NCBI RefSeq assembly: GCF_000020665.1
Contig: NC_011071.1
Location: 62,001-126,000 of the forward strand
DNA: 64,000 nt
Direction: 5' to 3'
Source: Stenotrophomonas maltophilia R551-3
GTDB lineage: Bacteria > Pseudomonadota > Gammaproteobacteria > Xanthomonadales > Xanthomonadaceae
Shown here: positions 1 to 8,086 of the stretch, piece after piece
Position numbering within the stretch: position 1 is the first letter of the stretch
How the letters are laid out: every line of letters starts with the position of its first letter
The notes under the pieces: generated by a model
What the model was told of the DNA's origin: nothing
Seen by the model: the letters and a program-made list of their open reading frames with translations, nothing else
Databases searched by the model: none
Program-made: the position numbers and the translations under genes

Positions 1-1
1 C

Positions 2-22
2 GCGCTGGACTACGCACCGTGA
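2..22 (+). CDS. 3' end of an upstream gene (partial)
   Basis: The first bases read in frame 2 as A-L-D-Y-A-P followed by TGA at 20-22. The stop overlaps the GTG start of pyrF in a GTGA arrangement, which is typical of coupled genes in one operon. Only six codons are visible, so the product cannot be identified. Confidence 0.4.
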
Positions 23-744
23 GCCGCGCGCCGCTGCCGCTGCGCGATGACGAGCGCCTGATCTTCGCGCTGGACGTGCCTGACCGCGTGCAGGCGCTGG
101 ACTGGGTCGAGCGCCTCGGCGACAGCGTGGCGTTCTACAAGATCGGCATGGAACTGCTGGCCTCCGGCGAGTACTTCCAGGTGCTCGATGAACTGGCCCG
201 GCGCGACAAGCGCGTGTTCGTCGACCTGAAGTTCTTCGACATTCCTGCAACGGCTGCGGCGGTGATCAAGCGGCTGTCGCAGTGGCCGGTCAGCTACGCC
301 ACCATCCATGGCTGGCACCCGGCGATGATGGAAGCCTGCGCGGCCGCCAACAGCAGCGACATGCGTTTGCTGGCGGTGACCGTGCTGACCTCGATGGGGC
401 GCCCGGACCTGGCGCAGATGGGTATCGACCGCGAGCCGGTGGACGTCGTTGTCGAACGCGCGCTGGCCGCCCAGGCCGCCGGTATTGATGGCGTCATCGC
501 CTCGGGCCAGGAAGCTGGCCCGATCCGCGCCGCCACCGGCGCCGGGTTCTCGATCGTCTGCCCGGGCATCCGTCCCGGTGGCCCTGTCGGCGATGACCAG
601 AAGCGCACGGTCGGCGTAGCCCAGGCCTTCGCCGATGGCGCCGACGCCATCGTGATCGGCCGCCCGATCCGTCTGGCCGCTGATCCGCAGGCCGCGGCGC
701 GGGCGATCCAGCAGGAAATCGCGTCGGCACTGGCTGCGCGCTGA
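19..744 (+). CDS. pyrF: orotidine 5'-phosphate decarboxylase
   Basis: This cytoplasmic enzyme decarboxylates OMP to UMP, the last step of de novo pyrimidine synthesis. The 241-residue length is normal for the bacterial family. The catalytic Asp-x-Lys-x-x-Asp signature is intact at residues 69-74 (D-L-K-F-F-D, Lys71), and the phosphate-binding segment near residues 185-215 reads C-P-G-I-R-P and later V-I-G-R-P-I. The start is GTG at 19, overlapping the stop of the preceding frame by two bases, so translation is probably coupled to an upstream gene outside the window. Identification is secure. Confidence 0.97.
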
Positions 745-819
745 GGCTGTCGCCGATCGTGCTCCACGCAGGTGTTGTGCCCGAATCGGCAGGAATCACG
801 CCGGAGAATTCCTCTGGTC

Positions 820-883
820 TCATTTTTGACTTTAGATTTTGAACAAAATCAATAAGTTGAACGGCATTACATCATGTATTGCC
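820..883 (+). promoter_or_regulatory. AT-rich promoter-like segment with a dyad
   Basis: This is a sharply AT-rich island in otherwise GC-rich DNA. It contains TTGACT at 826-831 and TTGAAC at 857-862 as possible -35 hexamers, but no convincing -10 is spaced from either. An imperfect dyad of nine pairs with one mismatch lies at 863-883 (GGCATTACAT around a central C, then ATGTATTGCC). It directly precedes the structured small-RNA candidate, so it is probably the promoter/operator of that transcript. This is inference. Confidence 0.35.
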
Positions 884-1011
884 TTAACTTGCGGGGCAGC
901 GTAGGATCGCCGCCATCCGGTCCTCGGACCGGACATGTGCCACAACACTGTCCACCGGCCTCGTGCCGGCTTGAAGAGCCTGTGATCCTCGTGATCCGGG
1001 CTCTTTTTTTT
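884..1011 (+). ncRNA. candidate small RNA with three stem-loops
   Basis: No convincing coding frame covers this stretch, but three hairpins follow one another and end in a U-run. The first is a perfect 8-bp stem TCCGGTCC-TC-GGACCGGA at 916-933. The second is CCGGC-N5-GCCGG at 955-969. The third is the terminator at 975-1011. With the AT-rich island upstream, this is the classical layout of an independently transcribed small RNA. It could instead be a leader or terminator of pyrF read-through. The 5' end is a guess and I do not recognise the family. Confidence 0.45.
975..1011 (+). terminator. rho-independent terminator
   Basis: The stem AGAGCC (975-980) pairs with GGCTCT (999-1004). An inner GATC/GATC helix sits within the loop, and eight T follow at 1004-1011. 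It is the clearest intrinsic terminator in the window and closes the small-RNA candidate. Confidence 0.75.
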
Positions 1012-1142
1012 CGCGCGGGGCCAGAGCCCCCTGCCGCTGGCGGCGGGATCCGACCCCTCTGTTGACGGAACCGTGACCGGGCGGCTTGCCGCTGTCACGT
1101 CGCAGGCCGCAAGATGCGGACCGGTCCGGGGAGTCCGATTGC

Positions 1143-2096
1143 ATGAGCGTGGCGGTGCGAGGAAGGTCTGCGCGTGGATGGGGGCTGGCAGCCATGCTGC
1201 TGCTGGCCGTGGCCGCGTGCCGTGAATCGGCCGACGATCCGGCCAAGCCGGCGGCCGAACCGGTGGCGGCGGTGCAGGCGATGGCCCTGCGCCTGGCCGA
1301 GGACGATCTGGTCGGCTACGCGAAGCTGTCGGTTCCACCCAGCCAGTACCAGCGCCTGCAGCAGGCCTGGACCGACGGCTACAGCCAATGGCCGCTGACC
1401 GAGCTGCCGTTGGGCGACCAGCTGCTGCCGATGCTGGCCGCACTGCGCAAGCCCAACGCCAGTGCCGAACTGCAGCGCAGTTTCGACCGCCAGCTGGCAG
1501 GCCAGGCCAGCGCGGTACGCCAGGCGGCGCAGTCGATGGGCAACTTCGGCGTGCAGTACCTGCGCCACCAGAAGGGCTACACGCCTGGCCAGCAGGCCCA
1601 TTACGTCGCCCTGGTGCAAACCCTCGCCGAGTGGGCGCAGGGAGCACCGATCAGCGACCGCGCCCGTGCGCGCAACACCATCGCCGCGCTGGTCGGCGCG
1701 GCGGGCAAGGTCGGTTTCGACGATGAGGCCGGCCTGCAGGCCGCGGGCATGGAAGGCAGCCTGCAGCAGCTGGCACCGTTCATCCACACGCTCAAGGCCG
1801 TGCTCGGCAGTTACGGGCTGGGCGTGGACGAAGCGCTGCGCAGTGTGCGTGGCGAACTGCTGTCGGTGGAGGGTGACAACGCGCTGGTGCGCCTGCGCTA
1901 CGACCTGGCCGGCCGCGAGATGACCCTGCAGCTGCCGCTGAGCCGGCGCGAAGGTCACTGGTACCTGACGCGCACCCTGGCTGATACCGATGCCCTGCTG
2001 CGCCAGGCCGATGCCGCCCGGGCGGCGGTGGCTCCGGCACCTGTGGAAGCCCCCACCGAGGGTGGGGAAGCGGCAACGCCGCCGCCTAAGCCATAA
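1143..2096 (+). CDS. conserved hypothetical lipoprotein
   Basis: The product is a 317-residue protein with a lipoprotein signal peptide. A basic N-terminus and hydrophobic core end in L-A-V-A-A-C at about residues 22-27, so the mature protein should be lipid-anchored. The remainder is helical-looking and Gln/Ala-rich, with no motif I recognise, and ends in a Pro/Ala-rich tail. I chose ATG 1143 because the lipobox then falls at a normal distance and a GGGGAG ribosome-binding site precedes it; the frame is open upstream to 1086. Its TAA overlaps an ATG (TAATG at 2094-2098) in front of plsB, so it may be cotranscribed with plsB. Confidence 0.8.
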   Translation: MSVAVRGRSARGWGLAAMLLLAVAACRESADDPAKPAAEPVAAVQAMALRLAEDDLVGYAKLSVPPSQYQRLQQAWTDGYSQWPLTELPLGDQLLPMLAALRKPNASAELQRSFDRQLAGQASAVRQAAQSMGNFGVQYLRHQKGYTPGQQAHYVALVQTLAEWAQGAPISDRARARNTIAALVGAAGKVGFDDEAGLQAAGMEGSLQQLAPFIHTLKAVLGSYGLGVDEALRSVRGELLSVEGDNALVRLRYDLAGREMTLQLPLSRREGHWYLTRTLADTDALLRQADAARAAVAPAPVEAPTEGGEAATPPPKP

Positions 2097-2104
2097 TGGC
2101 GCCG

Positions 2105-4732
2105 ATGTCGAAACAGAACCCGCTGCCGTTCCCCGGCGAAGAATCCCAGTCGACGCCCGCCGATACGGCGCCGGCGTCCCCCTCGACCGGTACCGGCCCG
2201 AATCCGGTACCGCCGCCGGCGCATGCGCGGCCGGCCGGCCGTCGGCCGCTGTGGGCGCGCCTGCTCGGCCGCCTGGTCGAGCCGTGGCTGTCGCTGAAGA
2301 TCGAGCCGGAGGATCCGGGCCAGTACAACGATGGCCGCCCGGTGATGTACGTGCTGGAAGACTACGGCCTGTCCAATGCGCTGATCCTGGACAAGGCCTG
2401 CCGCCAGGCCGGACTGCCGTCGCCGCTCGTGCCGCTGGCCGGTGACCCGACCGGGCGCAAGCGCGCCTATCTGGCGCTGTCGCGGCGCAGTTCCAGCAAT
2501 TCGCTGATCCCCGAGCAGCGCGGCGCCAAGACCCATTCCGATTCGCTGGCCAAGGTCCTGCAGGCGCATCGCGTGCGCGATGACCTGGACGTGCACCTGG
2601 TGCCGGTGTCGATCTTCGTCGGCCGCGCGCCGGACAAGCAGAGCGGCTGGTTCGCCGTGCTGTTCTCGGAAAACTGGGCGCTGGTGGGTCGCTTCCGCCG
2701 CCTGCTGGCGGTGCTGCTCAACGGCCGCAGCACCATCGTCCGCTTCGCCCCGCCGATCTCGCTGCGCAGCACCGTGGACGAAGGCCTGGAGCCGGAGCGT
2801 ACGGTGCGCAAGCTGCAGCGCGTGCTGCGTACCCATTTCCGCCGCATCCGTGAATCGGTGATCGGCCCCGACCTGTCTACCCGGCGCCTGCTGGTCGATC
2901 AGGTACTGGCCGCCGAACCGGTGCGCGAAGCGATCGCCGCGCAGGCCAAGCGCGACAATTCGAAGCCGGCCGATGCCTGGAAGAAGGCGCATGCCTACGC
3001 CTGGGAAATCGCCGCGGACTATTCCAGCCCGGTGGTGCGCTCGGCCAGCTTCATGCTCAGCCATGTGTGGAACCGCATCTATGCGGGCGTGCTGGTGCAC
3101 CACCTGGACAAGTTCAAGGCCGCCGCGCCGGGCCACGAAGTGGTCTACGTGCCCAGCCACCGCAGCCACATGGACTACCTGCTGCTGTCCTACCTGCTGT
3201 ACGACCGTGGCATCGTGCCGCCGCACATCGTGGCCGGCATCAACCTGAACCTGCCGGTGGTCGGCACCCTGCTGCGCAAGGGCGGCGCGTTCTTCATCCG
3301 TCGCTCGATCCGTGGCAACGCACTGTACTCGGCGGTGCTCAGCGAGTACGTCGCGCAGCTGGTGGCCGGCGGCTACTCGCTGGAGTACTTCGTCGAGGGC
3401 GGCCGCTCGCGTACCGGCCGCCTGCTGCAGCCCAAGGGCGGCATGATCTCGATGACGCTGCGCGCGTTCCTGCGCCAGCCACGCAAGCCGGTGCTGTTCC
3501 AGCCCATCTACATCGGCTATGAGAAGCTGATGGAAGGCGGCAGCTACCTGGATGAACTGTCCGGGCGGCCGAAGGAAAAGGAATCGATCTGGTCGCTGCT
3601 GTGGGGCATCCCCAAGGTGCTCAAGCAGAACTACGGCCAGGTGGTGGTGAACTTCGGTGAGCCGATCGCGCTGAACGACGTGCTGGCCGAGAAGGCCCCG
3701 GAGTGGGGCGGCGAAGCGGTGTCCGAGGATGAGAAGCCGTCCTGGCTGTCGACCACCGTCGATACGCTGGCCGAGCGCATCCAGGTACGCATCAATGGTG
3801 CCGCCGACGTCAATCCGATCAACCTGCTGGCGCTGGCTCTGCTGTCCACGCCGAAGCACGCGATGGGCGAGGCCGACCTGATCGCACAGATCGAGCTGTG
3901 CAAGACCCTGCTGGTGGAAATGCCGTACTCGGGCCGGGTGACGGTGACCCCGCATTCGCCGGAGCGGATCATCGCCCACGCTGAGGAAATCAACGTCCTC
4001 ACCCGCATCAAGCACCCGCTGGGCGACGTGCTCAGCGTCAGTGGCGACACCGCGGTGCTGCTCAGCTACTTCCGCAACAACGTGGTGCACCTGTTCACCG
4101 CATCGTCGTGGGTGGCCTGCTGCTTCCAGAACAACCGCCGCATGAGCCGCACCGGCCTGGTCCAGCTGGGCCGCACGGTGTACCCGTTCCTGCAGGCCGA
4201 ACTGTTCCTGCCATGGACCGAGGACGAGTTCGCCCAGCGCATCGACCAGACCATCGACGTGTTCGTGCGCGAAGGGTTGCTGCAGAACGTCAACGAAGAC
4301 GACGGCGGCATCCTTGCCCGCAACACCGGGCAGACCGATGAAGTGTTCCGCCTGCGGGCCATCGGCCACTCGCTGCAGCAGGCCTTCGAGCGCTATTACA
4401 TCGCCATCTCGGTGCTGGTGAAGAACGGCCCCGGCGTGCTGGGTGCGGCCGAACTGGAAAGCCTGTGCCAGCAGGCCGCGCAGCGGCTCAGCCTGCTCTA
4501 CGCACCGGCGGCGCCGGAGTTCTTCGACAAGTCGCTGTTCCGCGGCTTCATCCAGAAGCTGCGCGAGCTGCGCCTGGTATGGCCGGACGAGAACAGCAAG
4601 CTGCTGTTCGACGAACGCCTGGATGCCTGGGCCAAGGATGCCAAGTTCATCCTCGGCCGCGAGCTGCGCCACACCATCGAACGGGTCAGCCCGGAAGCGG
4701 CACGCCCGGACGAGCCTGCGCCGCAGGATTGA
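2105..4732 (+). CDS. plsB: glycerol-3-phosphate acyltransferase
   Basis: PlsB is a membrane-associated enzyme that transfers an acyl chain to sn-glycerol-3-phosphate, the first step of phospholipid synthesis. The H-x4-D catalytic motif (H-R-S-H-M-D) lies at about residues 352-357. It is followed by the G3P-binding segments F-F-I-R-R, F-V-E-G-G-R-S-R-T-G and P-I-Y-I-G-Y-E. The length of about 875 residues is slightly longer than the E. coli enzyme because of a Pro-rich, probably disordered N-terminus. Two starts are possible. ATG 2096 overlaps the upstream stop, while ATG 2105 lies seven bases after a CATAAT -10-like hexamer (2092-2097) and could start a leaderless mRNA. I prefer 2105, but 2096 cannot be excluded. 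Confidence 0.95.
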   Translation: MSKQNPLPFPGEESQSTPADTAPASPSTGTGPNPVPPPAHARPAGRRPLWARLLGRLVEPWLSLKIEPEDPGQYNDGRPVMYVLEDYGLSNALILDKACRQAGLPSPLVPLAGDPTGRKRAYLALSRRSSSNSLIPEQRGAKTHSDSLAKVLQAHRVRDDLDVHLVPVSIFVGRAPDKQSGWFAVLFSENWALVGRFRRLLAVLLNGRSTIVRFAPPISLRSTVDEGLEPERTVRKLQRVLRTHFRRIRESVIGPDLSTRRLLVDQVLAAEPVREAIAAQAKRDNSKPADAWKKAHAYAWEIAADYSSPVVRSASFMLSHVWNRIYAGVLVHHLDKFKAAAPGHEVVYVPSHRSHMDYLLLSYLLYDRGIVPPHIVAGINLNLPVVGTLLRKGGAFFIRRSIRGNALYSAVLSEYVAQLVAGGYSLEYFVEGGRSRTGRLLQPKGGMISMTLRAFLRQPRKPVLFQPIYIGYEKLMEGGSYLDELSGRPKEKESIWSLLWGIPKVLKQNYGQVVVNFGEPIALNDVLAEKAPEWGGEAVSEDEKPSWLSTTVDTLAERIQVRINGAADVNPINLLALALLSTPKHAMGEADLIAQIELCKTLLVEMPYSGRVTVTPHSPERIIAHAEEINVLTRIKHPLGDVLSVSGDTAVLLSYFRNNVVHLFTASSWVACCFQNNRRMSRTGLVQLGRTVYPFLQAELFLPWTEDEFAQRIDQTIDVFVREGLLQNVNEDDGGILARNTGQTDEVFRLRAIGHSLQQAFERYYIAISVLVKNGPGVLGAAELESLCQQAAQRLSLLYAPAAPEFFDKSLFRGFIQKLRELRLVWPDENSKLLFDERLDAWAKDAKFILGRELRHTIERVSPEAARPDEPAPQD

Positions 4733-4734
4733 GG

Positions 4735-4812
4735 GTAGCGCTGGGCCATGCGGTGGGTGTGGACCTTGGTCCACACATCTTCCAGCCGTGCCAACCAGGG
4801 TTGGCACCCACC
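4735..4812. repeat. SMAG-type GTAG palindrome pair
   Basis: The segment begins with GTAG and holds two perfect hairpins, GTGTGGACC-TT-GGTCCACAC (4757-4776) and GTGCCAACC-AG-GGTTGGCAC (4788-4807). An outer stem GGTGGGTG/CACCCACC (4752-4759 with 4805-4812) encloses them. It separates the convergent 3' ends of plsB and the DUF465 gene and could act as a bidirectional terminator or mRNA stabiliser. Confidence 0.75.
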
Positions 4813-4822
4813 AGGGCCGTCT

Positions 4823-5026
4823 TTAGGCCGGTTCGTCGGGAATCTGCAGGCTTTCCAGCTTGGCGATGCAGTCCTTCAGCTGCAGCTTCCGCCGCTTCAG
4901 GCGCTTGGACTCCAGCTCGTCTTCACCGTTGGCGGCCATGCGGGTGATCTGTTCATCCAGCAGGCGGTGCTCGGCGCGCAGGGCGGCGAGGTGTTCGACG
5001 ATCTCGGCGGGGCTGTAGGTGTCCAC
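4823..5026 (-). CDS. DUF465 / YdcH-family small protein
   Basis: This is a 67-residue, highly charged helical protein. The pattern H-R-L-L-D-E-Q-I then L-K-R-R-K-L-Q-L-K-D in the second half matches the YdcH/DUF465 family, which forms short helical hairpins of unknown function. The start is GTG at 5026, with CGGAGG only two bases upstream, which is unusually close. No better in-frame start is visible between it and the internal Met of R-M-A-A-N-G. The open frame continues far upstream, but that extension lies antisense to ttcA and rdgC and is not credible. Confidence 0.82.
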   Translation of the reverse strand: MDTYSPAEIVEHLAALRAEHRLLDEQITRMAANGEDELESKRLKRRKLQLKDCIAKLESLQIPDEPA

Positions 5027-5104
5027 AGCCTCCGAGCATACACAGCGATGATGACTGCCGGGAGAGGGGAATCCCGACACGGGGTCCAGGCTGCCGCAAG
5101 CCGT

Positions 5105-5110
5105 TAGAAT
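5105..5110 (+). promoter_or_regulatory. possible -10 element of a leaderless ttcA mRNA
   Basis: TAGAAT ends six bases before the ttcA ATG (5117), so transcription would begin at or near the A of the start codon. No Shine-Dalgarno-like purine run precedes the ATG. The -35 region is weak, so this is tentative. Confidence 0.35.
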
Positions 5111-5116
5111 GGGCCG

Positions 5117-6013
5117 ATGACCGCCGTGATTTCCCTGCCCGATCCCCCGCAGCGCGCTTCGCGTGGCCCGCGCGTGGCCGGGCCCGGGCAGGACAGGCTG
5201 GGCAAGCGGCTGCGTCGCCAGGTCGGCCAGGCCATCGCCGACTTCGGCATGATCGAAGCGGGCGACAAGGTCATGGTCTGCCTGTCCGGTGGCAAGGACA
5301 GCTACACCCTGCTGGACCTGCTGCTGCAGCTGCAGAAGAGGGCGCCGGTGCCGTTCGAACTGGTCGCGGTGAACCTTGACCAGAAGCAGCCCGGCTTCCC
5401 CGAGCATGTCCTGCCGGAGTACCTGGCCGCGCTGGGCGTGCCGTACCAGATCATCGAGCAGGACACCTACTCGGTGGTCAGCCGGGTCATTCCGGAAGGC
5501 CGGACGATGTGTTCGCTGTGCTCGCGCCTGCGCCGCGGCGCGCTGTACAACCACGCCAAGGCGCACGGTTTCACCCGGATCGCGCTGGGCCATCATTGCG
5601 ACGACATGGTGGCTACGTTGTTCATGAACCTGTTCCACCATGCCAAGCTGGCGGCCATGCCACCGAAGCTGCTCAGCGACGATGGCCAGCACGTGGTGAT
5701 CCGCCCGTTGGCCTACGTGCGCGAGCACGACATCGCCGAGTATGCGCAGGCCCGCCGTTTCCCGATCATTCCCTGCACCCTGTGTGGCAGCCAGGAAAGC
5801 CTGCAGCGTCGGCAGGTCGGCCTGATGCTCAAGCAGTGGGACCAGGACCATCCGGGCCGTATCGAACAGATCGCACGCGCCATGGCCGATGTACGGCCAG
5901 CACAACTGGCCGATGCCACCCTGTTCGATTTCAGGGCCCTGGGCCACAGCGGGCATGCCGCGCATGCCGATGCCTGGCTGGCCGACGCAGTCCCCGAGAC
6001 GCCTGCCGACTAA
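5117..6013 (+). CDS. ttcA: tRNA 2-thiocytidine(32) synthetase TtcA
   Basis: TtcA inserts sulfur at C2 of cytidine 32 in tRNA using ATP and an Fe-S cluster in the cytoplasm. The PP-loop S-G-G-K-D-S is at residues 57-62. The first Cys pair is M-C-S-L-C near residues 132-136, and another Cys-x-x-Cys (C-T-L-C-G) near 220 completes the usual cluster/persulfide set. The 298-residue length fits the family. The N-terminal 25 residues are Pro/Arg-rich and probably disordered. It is divergent from the DUF465 gene and apparently translated without a leader. Confidence 0.96.
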   Translation: MTAVISLPDPPQRASRGPRVAGPGQDRLGKRLRRQVGQAIADFGMIEAGDKVMVCLSGGKDSYTLLDLLLQLQKRAPVPFELVAVNLDQKQPGFPEHVLPEYLAALGVPYQIIEQDTYSVVSRVIPEGRTMCSLCSRLRRGALYNHAKAHGFTRIALGHHCDDMVATLFMNLFHHAKLAAMPPKLLSDDGQHVVIRPLAYVREHDIAEYAQARRFPIIPCTLCGSQESLQRRQVGLMLKQWDQDHPGRIEQIARAMADVRPAQLADATLFDFRALGHSGHAAHADAWLADAVPETPAD

Positions 6014-6049
6014 GGTCGGGCGCCCTTCTCCTTCAGACACCGGAATTCC

Positions 6050-6955
6050 ATGTTCTTTCGCAACCTGACGTTCTTCCGCTTCCCGACCACCACCGATTTT
6101 TCCGAAGTCGACACGCTGCTGCCGCACGCCCTGCTGAAGCCGGTCGGCGCACTGGAAATGAATTCGCGCGGCTTCATCTCGCCGTTCGGCCGCGAGGAGA
6201 AGGAACTGCTCTCCCACCGCATCGCCGAGCACCTGTGGCTGACCGTAGGCGGCGAGGACAAGATCCTGCCGGCAGCGGTGGTCAACGACCTGCTCGAGCG
6301 CAAGCTGGAGGAGATCGAGGAGAAGGAAGGCCGCCGCCCCGGTGGCCGCGAGCGCAAGCGCATGAAGGACGACCTGCTGCATGAACTGCTGCCGCGCGCC
6401 TTCGTGAAGTCCTCGCGCAACGACGCCTTCATCGACCTGCAGCACGGCTACGTCGCGGTGGATACCTCCAGCCGCAAGACCGGCGAGTACTTCATGTCCG
6501 ACATCCGTGGCCTGCTCGGCAGCTTCCCGGCGATGCCGCTGAACGCCGAAGTCGCGCCGCGCTCGATCCTGACCGGCTGGATCGCCGGCGAGCCGCTGCC
6601 GACCGGGCTGAGCCTGGGCGAAGAGTGCGAGATGAAGGACCCGGTGGAGGGTGGCGCGGTGGTCAAGTGCCAGCACCAGGAACTGCGCTGCGACGAGATC
6701 GACAAGCACCTGGACGCCGGCAAGCAGGTGACCAAGCTGGCGTTGATCTTCGAAGACAACCTGTCCTTCGTCATCGGCGACGACCTGATCGTGCGCAAGC
6801 TGAAGTTCCTCGACGGCGCGCTGGACCAGCTGGAGCATGCAGACGAAGATGGCCGCCGCGCCGAGTTCGATGCCCGCTTCGCCCTGCAGAGTGCCGAGAT
6901 CCGCCGCCTGTTCCTGTTGCTGGAAGAAGCCTTCAAGCTCAGCAAGGCTGACTGA
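6050..6955 (+). CDS. rdgC: recombination-associated protein RdgC
   Basis: RdgC is a nucleoid-associated, ring-forming DNA-binding protein that modulates RecA-dependent recombination. The 301-residue length and the N-terminal F-F-R-N-L-T-F-F-R motif are characteristic, as are the conserved central segments L-K-P-V-G-A-L-E-M-N and F-I-D-L-Q-H-G. ATG 6050 follows a GGAA-type ribosome-binding site. It is 36 bases after ttcA on the same strand, so the two may be cotranscribed. Confidence 0.96.
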   Translation: MFFRNLTFFRFPTTTDFSEVDTLLPHALLKPVGALEMNSRGFISPFGREEKELLSHRIAEHLWLTVGGEDKILPAAVVNDLLERKLEEIEEKEGRRPGGRERKRMKDDLLHELLPRAFVKSSRNDAFIDLQHGYVAVDTSSRKTGEYFMSDIRGLLGSFPAMPLNAEVAPRSILTGWIAGEPLPTGLSLGEECEMKDPVEGGAVVKCQHQELRCDEIDKHLDAGKQVTKLALIFEDNLSFVIGDDLIVRKLKFLDGALDQLEHADEDGRRAEFDARFALQSAEIRRLFLLLEEAFKLSKAD

Positions 6956-7002
6956 ACAGGCAGCCCGACGGCCGCCGGTCATCCGGCGGCCCGAAGCGGC
7001 GC

Positions 7003-7008
7003 TATGCT
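7003..7008 (+). promoter_or_regulatory. possible -10 element of a leaderless mRNA
   Basis: TATGCT ends six bases before ATG 7015, and no Shine-Dalgarno sequence lies between. The spacing is the same as at ttcA and at the acyltransferase gene (63842). Confidence 0.35.
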
Positions 7009-7014
7009 GGGTAC

Positions 7015-7794
7015 ATGAGCCGTCTGCTGCGCCGCCTGATCAGCCCGACCCCGCCCGCCACCGTGCAGCGCGACACCGTTCGCCTGCGCCTGGAGGATGC
7101 CGAGATCGAGGTGCTGCGCGTGCGTGATCCGCGTGCGCGCCGGATCAAGCTGAGCGTGGACGAGCGTGGCGCGCGGTTGACCTTGCCGCCGCGGGCAAGC
7201 CTGGTGATGGGCGAACGCTTCCTGGAACAACACCGCGACTGGTTGGCGCTGCAGCTGCGCCAGTACCAGAGCCAGGAACTGCCAGCACCCCTGCAGCCGG
7301 GCGAAGCCGGCGTGCTGCCGCTGCGCGGTGAACTGCTGCCGCTGCGCTGGCAGGAAGGCCGTTATGCACGGTTGGAGCTCGACGACCACGGTGCCTGCGT
7401 GCAATGGCCGACCCGTGCCGGCGACGCCACTCTGCGCCGCCTGCTGCGTGAGTTCTATGAAGCCCAGACCCGCGCCGATGTCGGCCGCTGGCTACCGAAG
7501 TACCTGCCGGGCCTGCCGCGCGCACCCAGCCGTCTGCGCCTGAAGGTGATGTCTTCGCAGTGGGGTTCACTGGCACCTGATGGCAGCATGGCGCTGGACC
7601 TGGCGCTGGTGCTGGGCCGGCCGGAAGCCTTCGAGTACGTGCTGGTGCATGAACTCTGCCACCTGATCCAGGCCAACCACTCGCCCGCGTTCTGGCACGA
7701 AGTGGAACAACGCTTCCCCGCCTGGCGCGAACAGCGCGACTACTTCCAGCTGGAAGGGCGCCGCTTGAAAGCCATGCTTCGCCAGCTTCTGTAA
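7015..7794 (+). CDS. YgjP-like zinc metallopeptidase (M48/DUF45)
   Basis: The protein has 259 residues with a C-terminal metal-binding motif H-E-L-C-H at residues 212-216, followed by the third ligand region N-H-S-P-A-F-W. This is the layout of the YgjP/DUF45 (SprT-like) metallopeptidases. The N-terminal 150 residues form the beta-rich part usual in this family, with R-x-x-R-R-I-K-L-S-V near residue 42. There is no signal peptide, so it is probably cytoplasmic. The substrate is unknown. It is transcribed alone and followed by a SMAG palindrome and a large repeat element. Confidence 0.9.
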   Translation: MSRLLRRLISPTPPATVQRDTVRLRLEDAEIEVLRVRDPRARRIKLSVDERGARLTLPPRASLVMGERFLEQHRDWLALQLRQYQSQELPAPLQPGEAGVLPLRGELLPLRWQEGRYARLELDDHGACVQWPTRAGDATLRRLLREFYEAQTRADVGRWLPKYLPGLPRAPSRLRLKVMSSQWGSLAPDGSMALDLALVLGRPEAFEYVLVHELCHLIQANHSPAFWHEVEQRFPAWREQRDYFQLEGRRLKAMLRQLL

Positions 7795-7796
7795 CT

Positions 7797-7821
7797 GTAG
7801 AGCCGAGCCCACGCTCGGCTG
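7797..7821. repeat. SMAG-type GTAG palindrome
   Basis: GTAG at 7797-7800 is followed by the hairpin AGCCGAG-CCCACG-CTCGGCT at 7801-7820, directly behind the stop of the YgjP-like gene. A very similar AGCCGAG hairpin occurs in reverse at 57570-57597. Confidence 0.75.
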
Positions 7822-7910
7822 CCGTTGAATGCAACCGAGCATGGGCCAGGAGCGTGCGCAGCGCGCGACCCGCTCCTGCTCTTCTTTCTTTCTTCCGTGG
7901 TGGGCACACC

Positions 7911-8023
7911 GGAAACTGTCGAAGGACGGGATGGGTGGGATTGCGGGGGTGTCCGCGGCATGGATGCCGCGGCCAAGCCACCATGGATGGGTTCACGGCG
8001 TCCCCCGCAATTCCACCCATCCC
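7911..8023 (+). repeat. nested-hairpin repeat element, copy A
   Basis: It begins with the box GGAAACTGTCGAAGG (7911-7925). Arms of 22 bases at 7928-7949 and 8002-8023 pair along their whole length, with one G-T wobble. Between them lie the hairpin CCGCGGCAT-GG-ATGCCGCGG (7953-7972) and the conserved core CCAAGCC...ATGGATGGGTTCACGGCGT. A pyrimidine-rich tract (7872-7894) lies before the box. It sits between convergent genes. Four further copies are in the window. Confidence 0.8.
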
Positions 8024-8086
8024 GGCCAACCTCATGACCGCGCAGGCCCCACCCACCACGAGGGGCTCAGCCGTTGGCCGAAACCC

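Noticed and set aside
1955..4807. Open frame of 950 codons on the minus strand opposite plsB
   Set aside because: It is the antisense of a clear plsB gene, and its Gln/His/Arg-rich product resembles no family.
5027..6982. Long upstream extension of the DUF465 frame
   Set aside because: Only the last 67 residues fit a family. The rest is antisense to ttcA and rdgC.
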